A stretch of 64,000 nucleotides of DNA from NCBI RefSeq assembly GCF_024298965.1, contig NZ_CP085193.1, positions 4,650,001 through 4,714,000 of the forward strand, in the 5' to 3' direction. This document shows positions 1-8,680 of this stretch, in pieces (position 1 is the first letter of the stretch; each line of letters begins with the position of its first letter). Made by a program: the position numbers and the translations under genes. The notes under the pieces were generated by a model, which saw only the letters and a list, made by a program, of their open reading frames with translations, searched no databases and had not been told where the DNA came from. This stretch comes from Streptomyces rapamycinicus NRRL 5491 (lineage in GTDB: Bacteria > Actinomycetota > Actinomycetes > Streptomycetales > Streptomycetaceae).

Positions 1-1116
1 ATCCTGATCTGCCTGGCCGGGGCGTTCCAGTACGTCTGGCCGGGCTGGGCCACCTCCGGATCGACCGTGCTCACCTATCTGACCGGCGGCGGCGATGTCG
101 TCTGGATCACCGTGGGCTCACTGGTGGGCTTCGGGGTGGTGCTGACCGTCTCACCGGTGGTCTACCGCACGATCGAGAAGGTCGAGCTGGTCAAGGTCAT
201 CCTGACGCTGTTCTTCCTCGCCGTCATCGCGGTCGCCGTCATCGGCTGGCACACCTGGACCACGGCGGGCGAGAAGACCGTGACCGGCGCCGGCCGGATC
301 CCGGACGGCATCACCTTCACCATGATCCTCAGCGCGCTGGGCGCCGCCGGGGCGGGCGGGGTGCACAACCTGGTGCTCAGCAACTGGATCCGGGACAAGG
401 GCTACGGCATGGGCGCCCATGTCCCCAAGCTGGTCTCCCCCATCACCGGCCAGTCGGAGGCGTCGGGCGCCGACCGCTACGCCTTTCCGCAGGACGAGGC
501 CAACCTGGCCCGCTGGCGGATCTGGTGGCGGCGGGCCAACACCGAGCACATCCTGTCGTTCTTCGTGATCTGTCTGGTGACGATCGGGCTGATGAGCATG
601 CTCGCGTACGAAACCCTCTTCGGGCGCGACGACGTGGAGAACAGCCCGGAGTTCCTGCGGCTCCAGGGCGATCTGCTGGGGCAGCAGGTGGGCGACTGGC
701 TCAAGATCCTTTTCTTCGCGGTGGCGACGGTCTCGCTCTGGGCCGCTTCGATCGGTCTGCTCGACATCATCGGACGGGTGGTCAGCGACTTCGCCAAGCG
801 CAACTACCTGCGCGATTCGGCCTTCTGGACCGAGGGGCGGCTGTACTTCGCGGTGGTGTGGGCCGAGGTCGCCATCGGCTCGGGGATCCTGCTGTCCGGG
901 GTGAACCAGCCGATCGTGCTGCTGACCATCTCCACCTGCACCGCCTCCATCGTCACCCTCGTCTACACGGCGCTGCTGATCCGGCTCAACCGCCGCGATC
1001 TGCCGGCCGCCGTACGGCTGCGGGGGCCACGGCTGGGCATGATGCTGCTGGCCATCGGCTTCTACGGCTTCTTCGCCCTCGCGATGCTGAAGAGCCAGCT
1101 CGAGGAGAATTTCTGA
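1..1116 (+). CDS. Nramp-like divalent metal transporter, 5'-truncated
   Basis: The reading frame is open from base 1, so the N-terminus lies outside the window and roughly 370 C-terminal residues remain. The translation is a polytopic membrane protein with about eight hydrophobic segments. The cytoplasmic stretch NLVLSNWIRDKGYGMG and the tail of closely packed helices recall the Nramp-type divalent metal (Mn/Fe) transporters of actinobacteria; the diagnostic DPGN motif of TM1 would be outside the window, so the substrate cannot be confirmed. The gene stops 58 bp before the convergent penicillin-binding protein gene, with a hairpin between them. Family placement is from memory of homologues and is moderately sure; a different LeuT-fold transporter is the main alternative. 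Confidence 0.6.
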   Translation: MLICLAGAFQYVWPGWATSGSTVLTYLTGGGDVVWITVGSLVGFGVVLTVSPVVYRTIEKVELVKVILTLFFLAVIAVAVIGWHTWTTAGEKTVTGAGRIPDGITFTMILSALGAAGAGGVHNLVLSNWIRDKGYGMGAHVPKLVSPITGQSEASGADRYAFPQDEANLARWRIWWRRANTEHILSFFVICLVTIGLMSMLAYETLFGRDDVENSPEFLRLQGDLLGQQVGDWLKILFFAVATVSLWAASIGLLDIIGRVVSDFAKRNYLRDSAFWTEGRLYFAVVWAEVAIGSGILLSGVNQPIVLLTISTCTASIVTLVYTALLIRLNRRDLPAAVRLRGPRLGMMLLAIGFYGFFALAMLKSQLEENF

Positions 1117-1134
1117 CACGACCCCAGGTCCCCG

Positions 1135-1168
1135 CGGTGCGGGCGCGCCCCTCGGCACGCCCGCACCG
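1135..1168. terminator. Convergent terminator hairpin
   Basis: An 11-bp perfect stem (CGGTGCGGGCG at 1135-1145 with its complement at 1158-1168) and a 12-nt loop sits between the stop codons of two converging genes. No strong U-tract follows, as is usual in Streptomyces. Confidence 0.6.
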
Positions 1169-1174
1169 GGTTCG

Positions 1175-3409
1175 TCACTCCTGGTCTCTGCGCAGGAAGC
1201 CGCCGCCGTCGGCGTCACCCGAGGCCGAGCTCGACGGGTCGGGCGGGCTCGGGGAGTCGGCGTCGCCCGAGGGGGACGCCGACGACGAGGCGCTCGACGA
1301 CGCGCTGGACGACGGGCTGGACGACGGGGACGAGGAGGGCGACTCGCTGTTCGACGGCGACGAGGACGGGCTGGACGACGGTGACTCCGAGGTGTCGCTC
1401 GAACTCGGCGACGGGGGCGGCTTGACCGCCGCACCCATGTCGGTGTCCAGGTCGAACTTCGAGGCCTTCTGGCCGTTCAGCGCGGACTGGGTGTACGCGG
1501 CCCAGATCCTGGCCGGGAAGTCACCGCCGTTGACGCGGCCGCCGCCCGCGGTGCCCTTGAGCGAGACCTGCTTCTTCTCGCCCTCGCCGAACATCCCGAC
1601 CGAGGTCACCAGGTCGGGGGTGTAGCCGGAGAACCAGGCCGACTTGTTGTCGTCGGAGGTGCCGGTCTTGCCCGCGACGGCCTGGCCCTGCTGACGCACG
1701 GCCTGGCCGGTGCCGTCATCGACCACGCCGGTGAGCACGGAGGTGACGGAGTCGGCCGCACCGCGGCTGATCGCCTGCCCGTTGGTGGGATCGGGCAACT
1801 GAGGGCGCTCATCGCCCTTCTCGGCGGACTTCACGATCGCCGGGGTGACCTTCTTGCCGTGGTTGTCGAGGGTCGCGTAGACCCCGGCCATGTCACGCGG
1901 GCTGGCGCCCATCACGCCCAGCGACATCGCGGGGCGCACGTCGAAGCCGCCCGCGTCCTTGTTCATGCCGAGGTCGATGGCGGTGTTCTTCACCTTGTCC
2001 AGGCCCACGTCCACCGCCATCTGCGCGAAGACGGAGTTGACGGAGTTGTTCATGGCCTTCTGGACGGAGATGGGGCCGTAGGACTTGTTGTCCTCGTTCG
2101 GCGGGGCGAAGCCGGTGATCGATCCCTTGACCGGTCGCTTGCTGGTGCCGTCGTAGATGGTGCTCGCCGTGATCGGGGTGCTGTCCTGCGTGGTGGAGCC
2201 GTTCTCCAGCCCCGCGGCCAGGATCAGCGGCTTGAAGGTGGAGGCGGGCTGGTAGTCCTCGCGGGTGGCGTTGTTGTAGTAGTGCTCGGTGTAGCCGGTA
2301 CCGCCGTACATCGCCACCACACCGCCGGACTCCGGGTCCACCGAAACCGCTCCGACCTGGGCGTACTTGTCGACCTTGCGCTTCTTCGGGTCCAGCTTGT
2401 CGGTCAGCTCGGTGCGGACCGCCTTCTCCAGCGCCTTCTGCTTCTTCTTGTCGATGTTGAGGGTGATCGTCCAGCCGCCTGCCTCGATCTCGTTCTCCGA
2501 GACCCCGGCCTTGATCAGCTCCTTGTTGGCGGCGTCGATGAGGTAACCCGCCTGGCCGTCGCGTCCGGGGATGGGGCGCGGTGGGACCGGCACGTCGAAC
2601 TTCATGCCCTCGCGCTCGCTCTTGGACAGCCAGTCCTTCTCGACCATGTTGTTGAGGACGTAGTTCCAGCGGGCCTTCACCTGCCGCTTGCCGTTGGGGC
2701 CCGCCGCCGCCCAGTCGTACTGGCTGGGTGCCTGGAGCACCGACGCGAGATAGGCGCCCTGTGCGACGCTGAGGTCCTCGACGTCCTTGTCGTAGTACGC
2801 GCGGGCGGCCGCCTGGATGCCGTAGGCGCCGCGGCCGTAGTAGCTGGTGTTGATGTAGCCCTGGAGGATGTAGTCCTTGGACTTCTGCTGATCGACCTTG
2901 AGCGAGATCACCAGTTCCTTCAGCTTGCGGCTGACGGTCTGTTCCTGGCTCAGGTAGTAGTTCTTGACGTACTGCTGGGTGATGGTCGAACCACCCTGTT
3001 TGCCCCGGCCCAGCGCGGTGTTGATGAGACCGCGGGCGGTGCCGGTGAACGAGACGCCGGAGTCGCCGTAGAAGTCCTTGTTCTCGGCGGCGACAAAGGT
3101 GTGCTGCACCTCCTTGGGAATCTTGGACAGCGGTACGGACTCACGGTTGACGTCACCCGTCTTCGCCATGATCGTGCCGTCGCCGTACTTGTAGATGTTG
3201 GCCTCGGCCTTGGCCGCGGCGTTGGCGGGCGGAACCTCGACCAGCAGATAGAGGACGAAGAACGCCCCGACGAGCAGTACACCGAGCCCCAGGACGTACC
3301 CCAGCAGCCACTTCCAGGTGAAGAAGCGGCGTATGCCCCCCGACTTCGCCGCCTTCTTGGCTCTGCGAGCGCTCTTCTGCCGCGCGCGTCGCTCTTCCGC
3401 TCTACCCAT
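1175..3409 (-). CDS. Class A penicillin-binding protein (transglycosylase/transpeptidase)
   Basis: Bifunctional peptidoglycan synthase that polymerises lipid II and cross-links stem peptides at the outer face of the membrane. The 744-residue product has a basic cytoplasmic N-terminus, one transmembrane segment at about residues 33-60, a GT51 domain (ENKDFY with catalytic Glu109; GGSTITQQYVKN), and a transpeptidase domain with STFK (Ser390), SVN and KTGT (Lys581) motifs. The C-terminal ~85 residues are a Ser/Pro/Asp-rich low-complexity tail, common in actinobacterial PBPs and probably wall-spanning. The gene is divergent from the SPFH gene. Start is ATG with a GGGAG element close upstream. Confidence 0.95.
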   Translation of the reverse strand: MGRAEERRARQKSARRAKKAAKSGGIRRFFTWKWLLGYVLGLGVLLVGAFFVLYLLVEVPPANAAAKAEANIYKYGDGTIMAKTGDVNRESVPLSKIPKEVQHTFVAAENKDFYGDSGVSFTGTARGLINTALGRGKQGGSTITQQYVKNYYLSQEQTVSRKLKELVISLKVDQQKSKDYILQGYINTSYYGRGAYGIQAAARAYYDKDVEDLSVAQGAYLASVLQAPSQYDWAAAGPNGKRQVKARWNYVLNNMVEKDWLSKSEREGMKFDVPVPPRPIPGRDGQAGYLIDAANKELIKAGVSENEIEAGGWTITLNIDKKKQKALEKAVRTELTDKLDPKKRKVDKYAQVGAVSVDPESGGVVAMYGGTGYTEHYYNNATREDYQPASTFKPLILAAGLENGSTTQDSTPITASTIYDGTSKRPVKGSITGFAPPNEDNKSYGPISVQKAMNNSVNSVFAQMAVDVGLDKVKNTAIDLGMNKDAGGFDVRPAMSLGVMGASPRDMAGVYATLDNHGKKVTPAIVKSAEKGDERPQLPDPTNGQAISRGAADSVTSVLTGVVDDGTGQAVRQQGQAVAGKTGTSDDNKSAWFSGYTPDLVTSVGMFGEGEKKQVSLKGTAGGGRVNGGDFPARIWAAYTQSALNGQKASKFDLDTDMGAAVKPPPSPSSSDTSESPSSSPSSSPSNSESPSSSPSSSPSSSASSSASSSASPSGDADSPSPPDPSSSASGDADGGGFLRRDQE

Positions 3410-3625
3410 CGCTCCCGCCGCTCCAGTCCGTAAGCCCCCCAGGCCAGCTCATGAAACTAACACCGCAACAACCCTCAAATGCCCATCGATCTAGCTTTTT
3501 CCGAAGGTGACAAAAAGCACCCACTCCAAGGGAACTGACGGCTTACGGGCCCCAAGGGTTGCCGCCGGCCCATAATGTGCTATCACTTTGCTAGACGCAC
3601 CAACGAATGAAGCGGGGAGCCCTCC

Positions 3626-4582
3626 ATGTCCGACGCCACCTCAACCGACGGCATCACCGACCAGGCCGACATACCGTCCCTCCCGGAACCGCGGGTCCGG
3701 GAGCGGCCCGCGCGCAACGTCAGCGGCGGGCTGGCCCTGCTCGGGGGCCTGGCCGGACTCGCGGGCGGCGTCGGGCTGATCCTCGCGGGCGCCGCCGTCG
3801 CCACCGAGCACAAGGGCGCCTGGTCCACGCTGCTGATCGTCTCCGGCATCGTGGTGATCATCGCCGCGATCCTCACCATGTGCGGCCTCAACACCATCGC
3901 GCCCGGCGAGGCCCGGGTGGTCCAGCTCTTCGGCCGCTACCGCGGCACCATCCGCACCGACGGGCTGCGCTGGGTGAACCCGCTCACCAGCCGCGAGAAG
4001 ATCTCCACCCGGGTGCGCAACCACGAGACCGCGGTGCTCAAGGTCAACGACGCCTACGGCAACCCGATCGAGCTCGCCGCGGTCGTCGTCTGGAAGGTCG
4101 AGGACACCGCCCAGGCGATGTTCGAGGTGGACGACTTCCTGGAGTTCGTCGCCACCCAGACCGAGGCCGCGGTGCGGCACATCGCCATCGAGTACCCGTA
4201 CGACGCCCATGAGGAGGGCGCCCTCTCGCTGCGCGGCAACGCCGAGGAGATCACCGAGAAGCTCGCGATCGAACTGCACGCCCGGGTCGAGGCGGCCGGG
4301 GTCCACATCATCGAATCCCGCTTCACCCACCTCGCCTACGCCCCGGAGATCGCCTCCGCGATGCTCCAGCGCCAGCAGGCGGGCGCCGTGGTGGCCGCGC
4401 GCCGGCAGATCGTGGACGGCGCGGTCGGCATGGTCGAGGCGGCGCTGGCCCGGATCGCGGAGGAGGAGATCGTGGCGCTGGACGAGGAGCGCAAGGCCGC
4501 GATGGTCAGCAATCTGATGGTGGTGCTCTGCGGGGACCGCTCCCCGCAGCCCGTTCTGAACACCGGCACGCTGTACCAGTGA
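3626..4582 (+). CDS. SPFH/band-7 domain membrane protein
   Basis: Stomatin/prohibitin-like membrane scaffold protein of 318 residues. Two hydrophobic segments (about residues 32-55 and 68-90) are followed by the SPFH fold beginning near GLNTIAPGEARVVQLFGRY and containing the typical RVRNHET and IELAAVVVWKVEDT strands, then a helical C-terminus rich in Ala/Glu (QRQQAGAVVAARRQIVDGAV). Such proteins organise membrane microdomains and often control proteases; the target here is unknown. A GGGGAG element lies upstream of the ATG. The stop codon overlaps the GTG of the next gene, so the two are probably translationally coupled. Confidence 0.85.
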   Translation: MSDATSTDGITDQADIPSLPEPRVRERPARNVSGGLALLGGLAGLAGGVGLILAGAAVATEHKGAWSTLLIVSGIVVIIAAILTMCGLNTIAPGEARVVQLFGRYRGTIRTDGLRWVNPLTSREKISTRVRNHETAVLKVNDAYGNPIELAAVVVWKVEDTAQAMFEVDDFLEFVATQTEAAVRHIAIEYPYDAHEEGALSLRGNAEEITEKLAIELHARVEAAGVHIIESRFTHLAYAPEIASAMLQRQQAGAVVAARRQIVDGAVGMVEAALARIAEEEIVALDEERKAAMVSNLMVVLCGDRSPQPVLNTGTLYQ

Positions 4583-4878
4583 CGGACGAGAGCGGGCGCA
4601 AGGCACGGCAGCCGCGGCAGCGCAAGCAGATGCTGCTGCGGCTCGACCCGGCCGTCCATGACGCCCTCGCGCGCTGGGCCAACGACGAACTGCGCAGCGC
4701 CAACGCGCAGATCGAGTTCCTGCTGCGCAAGGCGCTCGCGGACGCGGGCCGGCTGCCCGGCGCGGCGCGCCCGATCCCACGCCGGGGCCGTCCGCCGCGG
4801 CGGCCCGACGGCGGCGCCGAGGGCGCGGACCCCTCCGAGGACCCGGAGGGCACCGGCCGCGAGCCGAACCGGCCCTGA
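4579..4878 (+). CDS. Ribbon-helix-helix (Arc/HicB-like) small protein
   Basis: A 99-residue basic protein starting with GTG inside the GTGA overlap with the SPFH gene. Residues about 14-58 (QRKQMLLRLDPAVHDALARW, then a helix ending in FLLRKALADAG) fit the beta-strand/helix/helix pattern of Arc-type ribbon-helix-helix DNA-binding proteins; the remaining ~40 residues are a Pro/Gly/Arg/Glu-rich disordered tail. Actinobacterial SPFH genes are frequently paired with this small gene. It could bind DNA or merely serve as a partner of the SPFH oligomer; no toxin gene is adjacent, so a toxin-antitoxin role is not supported. Confidence 0.7.
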   Translation: MTDESGRKARQPRQRKQMLLRLDPAVHDALARWANDELRSANAQIEFLLRKALADAGRLPGAARPIPRRGRPPRRPDGGAEGADPSEDPEGTGREPNRP

Positions 4879-4926
4879 CCTTCGCCACACCCCTCTGACC
4901 TGCGGTAACGCGCACATCAACGCAGC

Positions 4927-4960
4927 TATACACTCCAGGTATACGCATGGTGTAGAGTGC
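4927..4960. promoter_or_regulatory. Inverted-repeat operator/promoter of the PadR operon
   Basis: TACAC (4929-4933) and GTGTA (4950-4954) form an inverted repeat flanking GTATAC, and CACTC/GAGTG form a second nested pair. The repeat ends only a few bases before the PadR start codon, fitting autoregulation by PadR, whose known operators are interrupted ATAC/GTAT-type palindromes. No Shine-Dalgarno is visible, so the mRNA may have a very short leader. Confidence 0.45.
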
Positions 4961-4965
4961 TGGGC

Positions 4966-5490
4966 ATGTCAATTGGCCACACCCTGCTCGGACTCCTCGA
5001 GGGCGGCCCGCGCCACGGCTATGACCTCAAGCGAGCCTTCGACGAAAGATTTGGACACGACCGCCCGCTGCACTACGGGCAGGTCTACTCGACCATGTCC
5101 CGGCTCCTGAAGAACGGCCTGGTGGAGGTCGACGGCATCGAGCACGGCGGTGGCCCGGAGCGCAAGCGCTACGCCATCACCGACGCGGGCATCACCGATG
5201 TGGAGGGCTGGCTCACCCAGCCCGAGAAGCCCGAGCCCTACCTCCAGTCGGTGCTCTACACCAAGGTCGTCATCGCCCTGCTCACCGGGCGGGACGCGGC
5301 CGACCTCCTCGACGTCCAGCGCGCCGAACACCTGCGGCTGATGCGCGATCTGACCCAGCGCAAGCGCGGCGGCGACCTCAGCGACCAACTCATCTGCGAC
5401 CACGCCCTCTTCCATCTCGAGGCCGATCTGCGCTGGCTGGAACTCACCGCCGCCCGCCTCGGCCAACTCGCCAAGGCGGTGCGTTCATGA
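4966..5490 (+). CDS. PadR family transcriptional regulator
   Basis: Winged-helix regulator of about 174 residues. The N-terminus (SIGHTLLGLLEGGPRHGYDL, then YGQVYSTMSRLLKNGLVEV and GGPERKRYAITDAG) is the canonical PadR winged helix; the C-terminal half is the helical dimerisation domain. It heads an operon with an ABC exporter: its stop overlaps the ATG of the ATPase gene. By family precedent it represses the operon until a drug-like ligand binds. ATG 4966 was chosen over GTG 4957 because the family N-terminus begins at SIGHTLL. Confidence 0.9.
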   Translation: MSIGHTLLGLLEGGPRHGYDLKRAFDERFGHDRPLHYGQVYSTMSRLLKNGLVEVDGIEHGGGPERKRYAITDAGITDVEGWLTQPEKPEPYLQSVLYTKVVIALLTGRDAADLLDVQRAEHLRLMRDLTQRKRGGDLSDQLICDHALFHLEADLRWLELTAARLGQLAKAVRS

Positions 5491-6173
5491 CCCCGGCAGG
5501 CTCCTTGCTGATCGCCACGTCCCTGCACAAGACGTACGGTCACACCCCCGCCCTGGACGGTGCGGACTTCTCCATCCACCCCGGCGAGGTCGTCGCCGTC
5601 ATGGGCCCCTCCGGCTCGGGCAAGTCGACGCTGCTCCACTGCCTGGCCGGGATCGTGAAGCCGGACTCCGGCTCCGTCCACTACAACGGGCGCGAGCTGA
5701 CCGCCCTGTCGGACGCCGAGCGCAGCGGTCTGCGCCGCGGCGAGTTCGGCTTCGTCTTCCAGTTCGGTCAGCTCGTCCCCGAGCTGAGCTGTGTGGAGAA
5801 CGTCGCGCTGCCGCTGCGGCTGAACGGCACCAAGCGCAAGGAGGCCGAGGCTCGGGCGTCGGCGTGGATGGAGCGGCTCGAGGTCGCCGATGTGGCGCAC
5901 AAGCGGCCCGGCGAGGTCTCCGGCGGTCAGGGGCAGCGGGTCGCCGTCGCCCGGTCGCTGGTCACCGGCCCGCGGGTGCTGTTCGCCGACGAGCCGACCG
6001 GTGCGCTGGACTCGCTCAACGGGGAGCGCGTGATGGAGCTGCTGACCGAGGCCGCCCGGGAGTCCCGTACCGCCGTGGTACTGGTCACCCACGAGGCCAG
6101 GGTCGCCGCCTACTCCGACCGCGAGGTCGTCGTCCGCGACGGCAAGGCCCGCGATATGGCAGGGGTCCGATGA
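5487..6173 (+). CDS. ABC transporter ATPase (MacB/LolD type)
   Basis: Nucleotide-binding subunit of 228 residues paired with the FtsX-like permease downstream. Visible motifs are Walker A GPSGSGKST, Q-loop FQFGQLVPELS, signature SGGQGQRVAVARSLV, Walker B VLFADEPTGALD and the switch His in LVTHEARV. The ATGA overlap on both sides ties it to the PadR gene and the permease. In this class ATP hydrolysis drives mechanotransmission across the membrane, for export of peptides, lipids or drugs or for control of cell-surface enzymes; the cargo cannot be told. Confidence 0.93.
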   Translation: MTPAGSLLIATSLHKTYGHTPALDGADFSIHPGEVVAVMGPSGSGKSTLLHCLAGIVKPDSGSVHYNGRELTALSDAERSGLRRGEFGFVFQFGQLVPELSCVENVALPLRLNGTKRKEAEARASAWMERLEVADVAHKRPGEVSGGQGQRVAVARSLVTGPRVLFADEPTGALDSLNGERVMELLTEAARESRTAVVLVTHEARVAAYSDREVVVRDGKARDMAGVR

Positions 6174-6220
6174 GCGGCCAGGACGCCCCGAAGGGTCCGA
6201 TGAGCGGCCAGGACGCCCCG
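6163..6220 (+). repeat. Tandem 30-bp duplication carrying a start codon twice
   Basis: The 28-base run from 6163 to 6190 is repeated exactly at 6193-6220 with 2-nt spacers (period 30). Each copy contains an ATG in the same frame (6170 and 6200), so the permease N-terminus reads MSGQDAPKGP then MSGQDAPAEE. The first ATG overlaps the TGA of the ATPase gene; the second has no such coupling. Confidence 0.95.
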
Positions 6221-8617
6221 GCGGAGGAGCCCCGCTCCCGCGTCTCCGTCGCCCGCTGGGCCGCCGATCTGGCCATGGGCGGCCGGTTCGCGGTCACCGG
6301 CGGCCGGGAGAGCTGGGCCAGGACGATCATGACGGCGGTGGGCGTCGGCCTGGGAGTGGCGCTGTTGCTGCTGGCCTCCTCCGTCCCCAACATGTACCAG
6401 CAGCGCAACGAACGGGGCGACGCCCGCTCCTCGTTCACCCCCAGCGGCGAGGTGAAGCCCGGCGCCGACACACTCCGGCTCGCCAACGCGGGCACCACCT
6501 TTCGCGACCAGGACATCACGGGCGAGGTCATGGCCCCCGACGGCGACGGCACACCGCCCGTGCCGCCGGGCATCGACCGCATCCCGGCCGCCGGTGAGAT
6601 GTGGGTTTCCCCGGCGCTGAAGAAGCTGCTCGAATCCGACGAGGGCAAGCTGCTCCGGGACCGTTTCCCGTACCGCACCATCGGGGTGATCGGCGACAGC
6701 GGCCTGTCCGGCCCGTCCGATCTCGCCTACTACGCGGGGATCTCCCAGAAGGCGTTCGGCCACGTCAACTCCAGCTATCACATCGACCACTGGGGCCTGA
6801 CGAAGCAGAAGGACGCGGACGAGCCCCTGGACCCCGCGCTGCTGCTGCTGATCATCGTGGGCTGTGTGGTGCTGCTGCTGCCGGTGCTCATCTTCATCGC
6901 CACCGCGGCCCGCTTCGGCGGTGAACGGCGCGACCGGCGGCTGGCCGCGCTGCGGCTGGTCGGCGCGGACACCCATATGACCCGGCGGATCGCCGCCGGT
7001 GAGTCGCTCTTCGGCTCCCTCTTCGGGCTCGCCGTCGGCGCCGGACTGTTCCTGCTGGCGCGGGAGATCATCGGCAGCATCGAGGTCTGGGACATCAGCT
7101 TCTTCACCTCCGACATCGTGCCGAGCGCCCCGCTCGCCCTGGTGATCGCGGCGGCCGTGCCCGCTTCGGCCGTCATGGTCACGCTGATCGCCCTGCGCGG
7201 TATCGCCATCGAGCCGCTGGGCGTGGTCCGCAACGCCAAGCCCAAGCGCCGGCGTCTGTGGTGGCGACTGCTGCTGCCGCTGCTGGGCCTGGCCCTGCTG
7301 CTGCCGCTCGCGGGCGGCTTCGGGGCCGGCAGCGGCGGCGGTGGCGACATGAAGGCGTACCAGGCCGCGGCCGGTGCCGTCCTGCTGCTCATCGGCATCA
7401 CCGCGCTGCTGCCCTGGGTCGTCGAGGCCGTGGTGGAACGGTTCGGCGGCAGGGGCTCGGTGCCCTGGCAGCTCGCCACCCGCCGGCTCCAGCTCAGCAG
7501 CGGCACCGCCTCGCGCGCGGTCAGCGGCATCACGGTCGCCGTCGCCGGGGCCATCGCGCTCCAGATGCTCTTCGCCAGCGTGGGGGCCCAGGACCGCGAG
7601 GACACCGGCCAGGACCCGAACCGCGCCCAGCTGATAGCGAACGTCCCGGTGAGCGACGGCGACCAGGCCCGCGACGCCTTCGCGCGGTACCGCGCGACCA
7701 AGGGCGTGCGCGATCTGCTCGGTGTCACCGAGGACTACGTCTCCGATGTGCGCCACAGCAAGGACGACCCGACGTCGGTTCCGGAAGAGGCCATCACCGT
7801 CGCCGATTGCCCCACGCTCCGCGAGGTGGTCCGCATCACCAGCTGCAAGAACGGCGATGTCTTCCTCATCGATTCGCAGGACTACTACGGGGAAGGGAAG
7901 GGCTTCGTCAAACCAGGCGCCAAGGTCAACCTCGCCTACCGCGACGACGGTACGCCTGACCTGCGCAAGAAGAAGCTGTGGACGATCCCCGGCTCGGCCA
8001 CGAAGGTGAAGCCCCGGCAGGACCCGGTCGGAGGCGAACGCACCGGCATCTTCGCCACCCCCGGCGCCTTCGACGTCGCCGATCTGCCGGGCCCCGAGGC
8101 GGCGGCCATGATCCGGCTGGACCCGAAGGTCCCGGACGGCGTCGAGTACGTGCGCAACACCAGCATGGCGCTCTCCCCGGCGATGGATGTCATGCAGCTC
8201 TCCAGCACCTCGCAGTCGGATGAGTTCCAGGTCATCCGCAAGGCCCTGTTCATCGGCGCCACCGCGACCCTGCTGCTCATCGGGGCCAGCATGATCGTGA
8301 CCACTCTGGAGCAGCTCCGCGAGCGCAAGCGGCTGCTGTCCGTCCTGGTCGCCTTCGGCACCCGGCGCACCACGCTCAGCTGGTCCGTGCTGTGGCAGAC
8401 CGCGGTCCCGGTGGTGCTGGGCCTGGCGCTGTCGATCGCGGGCGGGCTGGCGCTCGGCGTGATGCTGCTGAAGATGGTCGGCCAGCCGCTGGCCGTGGAC
8501 TGGTCCGGGCTCGGCACCATGACCGGCATCGGCGGCGGGGTCATCCTGCTGGTGACCCTGGTCAGCCTGCCGCCGCTGTGGCGGATGATGCGGCCGGAGG
8601 GTCTGCGGACGGAGTAG
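6170..8617 (+). CDS. FtsX-like ABC transporter permease
   Basis: Permease of about 815 residues with a duplicated MacB/FtsX architecture: TM1 near residues 48-65, a large extracytoplasmic region, three helices (LLLLIIVGCVVLLLPVLIFI onward), a second extracytoplasmic domain, and three C-terminal helices. Ala/Gly/Leu-rich transmembrane runs and the conserved ERKRLLSVLVAFGT-type coupling helix are visible. ATG 6170 overlaps the ATPase stop and is taken as start; ATG 6200 inside a tandem duplication is an in-frame alternative ten residues later. It forms the membrane part of the PadR-controlled exporter. Confidence 0.9.
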   Translation: MSGQDAPKGPMSGQDAPAEEPRSRVSVARWAADLAMGGRFAVTGGRESWARTIMTAVGVGLGVALLLLASSVPNMYQQRNERGDARSSFTPSGEVKPGADTLRLANAGTTFRDQDITGEVMAPDGDGTPPVPPGIDRIPAAGEMWVSPALKKLLESDEGKLLRDRFPYRTIGVIGDSGLSGPSDLAYYAGISQKAFGHVNSSYHIDHWGLTKQKDADEPLDPALLLLIIVGCVVLLLPVLIFIATAARFGGERRDRRLAALRLVGADTHMTRRIAAGESLFGSLFGLAVGAGLFLLAREIIGSIEVWDISFFTSDIVPSAPLALVIAAAVPASAVMVTLIALRGIAIEPLGVVRNAKPKRRRLWWRLLLPLLGLALLLPLAGGFGAGSGGGGDMKAYQAAAGAVLLLIGITALLPWVVEAVVERFGGRGSVPWQLATRRLQLSSGTASRAVSGITVAVAGAIALQMLFASVGAQDREDTGQDPNRAQLIANVPVSDGDQARDAFARYRATKGVRDLLGVTEDYVSDVRHSKDDPTSVPEEAITVADCPTLREVVRITSCKNGDVFLIDSQDYYGEGKGFVKPGAKVNLAYRDDGTPDLRKKKLWTIPGSATKVKPRQDPVGGERTGIFATPGAFDVADLPGPEAAAMIRLDPKVPDGVEYVRNTSMALSPAMDVMQLSSTSQSDEFQVIRKALFIGATATLLLIGASMIVTTLEQLRERKRLLSVLVAFGTRRTTLSWSVLWQTAVPVVLGLALSIAGGLALGVMLLKMVGQPLAVDWSGLGTMTGIGGGVILLVTLVSLPPLWRMMRPEGLRTE

Positions 8618-8631
8618 GTCCCTCCGCTGAC

Positions 8632-8677
8632 TGCCATCGGGGGCCGTTCCCATCCGCGGGAACGGCCCCCGATGGCA
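8632..8677. terminator. Convergent terminator between permease and oxyR
   Basis: A perfect 20-bp stem (8632-8651 with 8658-8677) and a 6-nt loop lies between the converging permease and oxyR genes; the arm nearest oxyR overlaps only intergenic sequence. Confidence 0.8.
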
Positions 8678-8680
8678 TGT

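Noticed and set aside
4579..4878. Toxin-antitoxin antitoxin reading of the ribbon-helix-helix gene
   Set aside because: No toxin-like gene is adjacent; the neighbour is an SPFH protein.
6110..8653. An 847-codon open frame antisense to the FtsX-like permease
   Set aside because: Low-complexity His/Arg/Gln/Gly translation typical of a GC-rich shadow frame; the permease on the other strand is clear.
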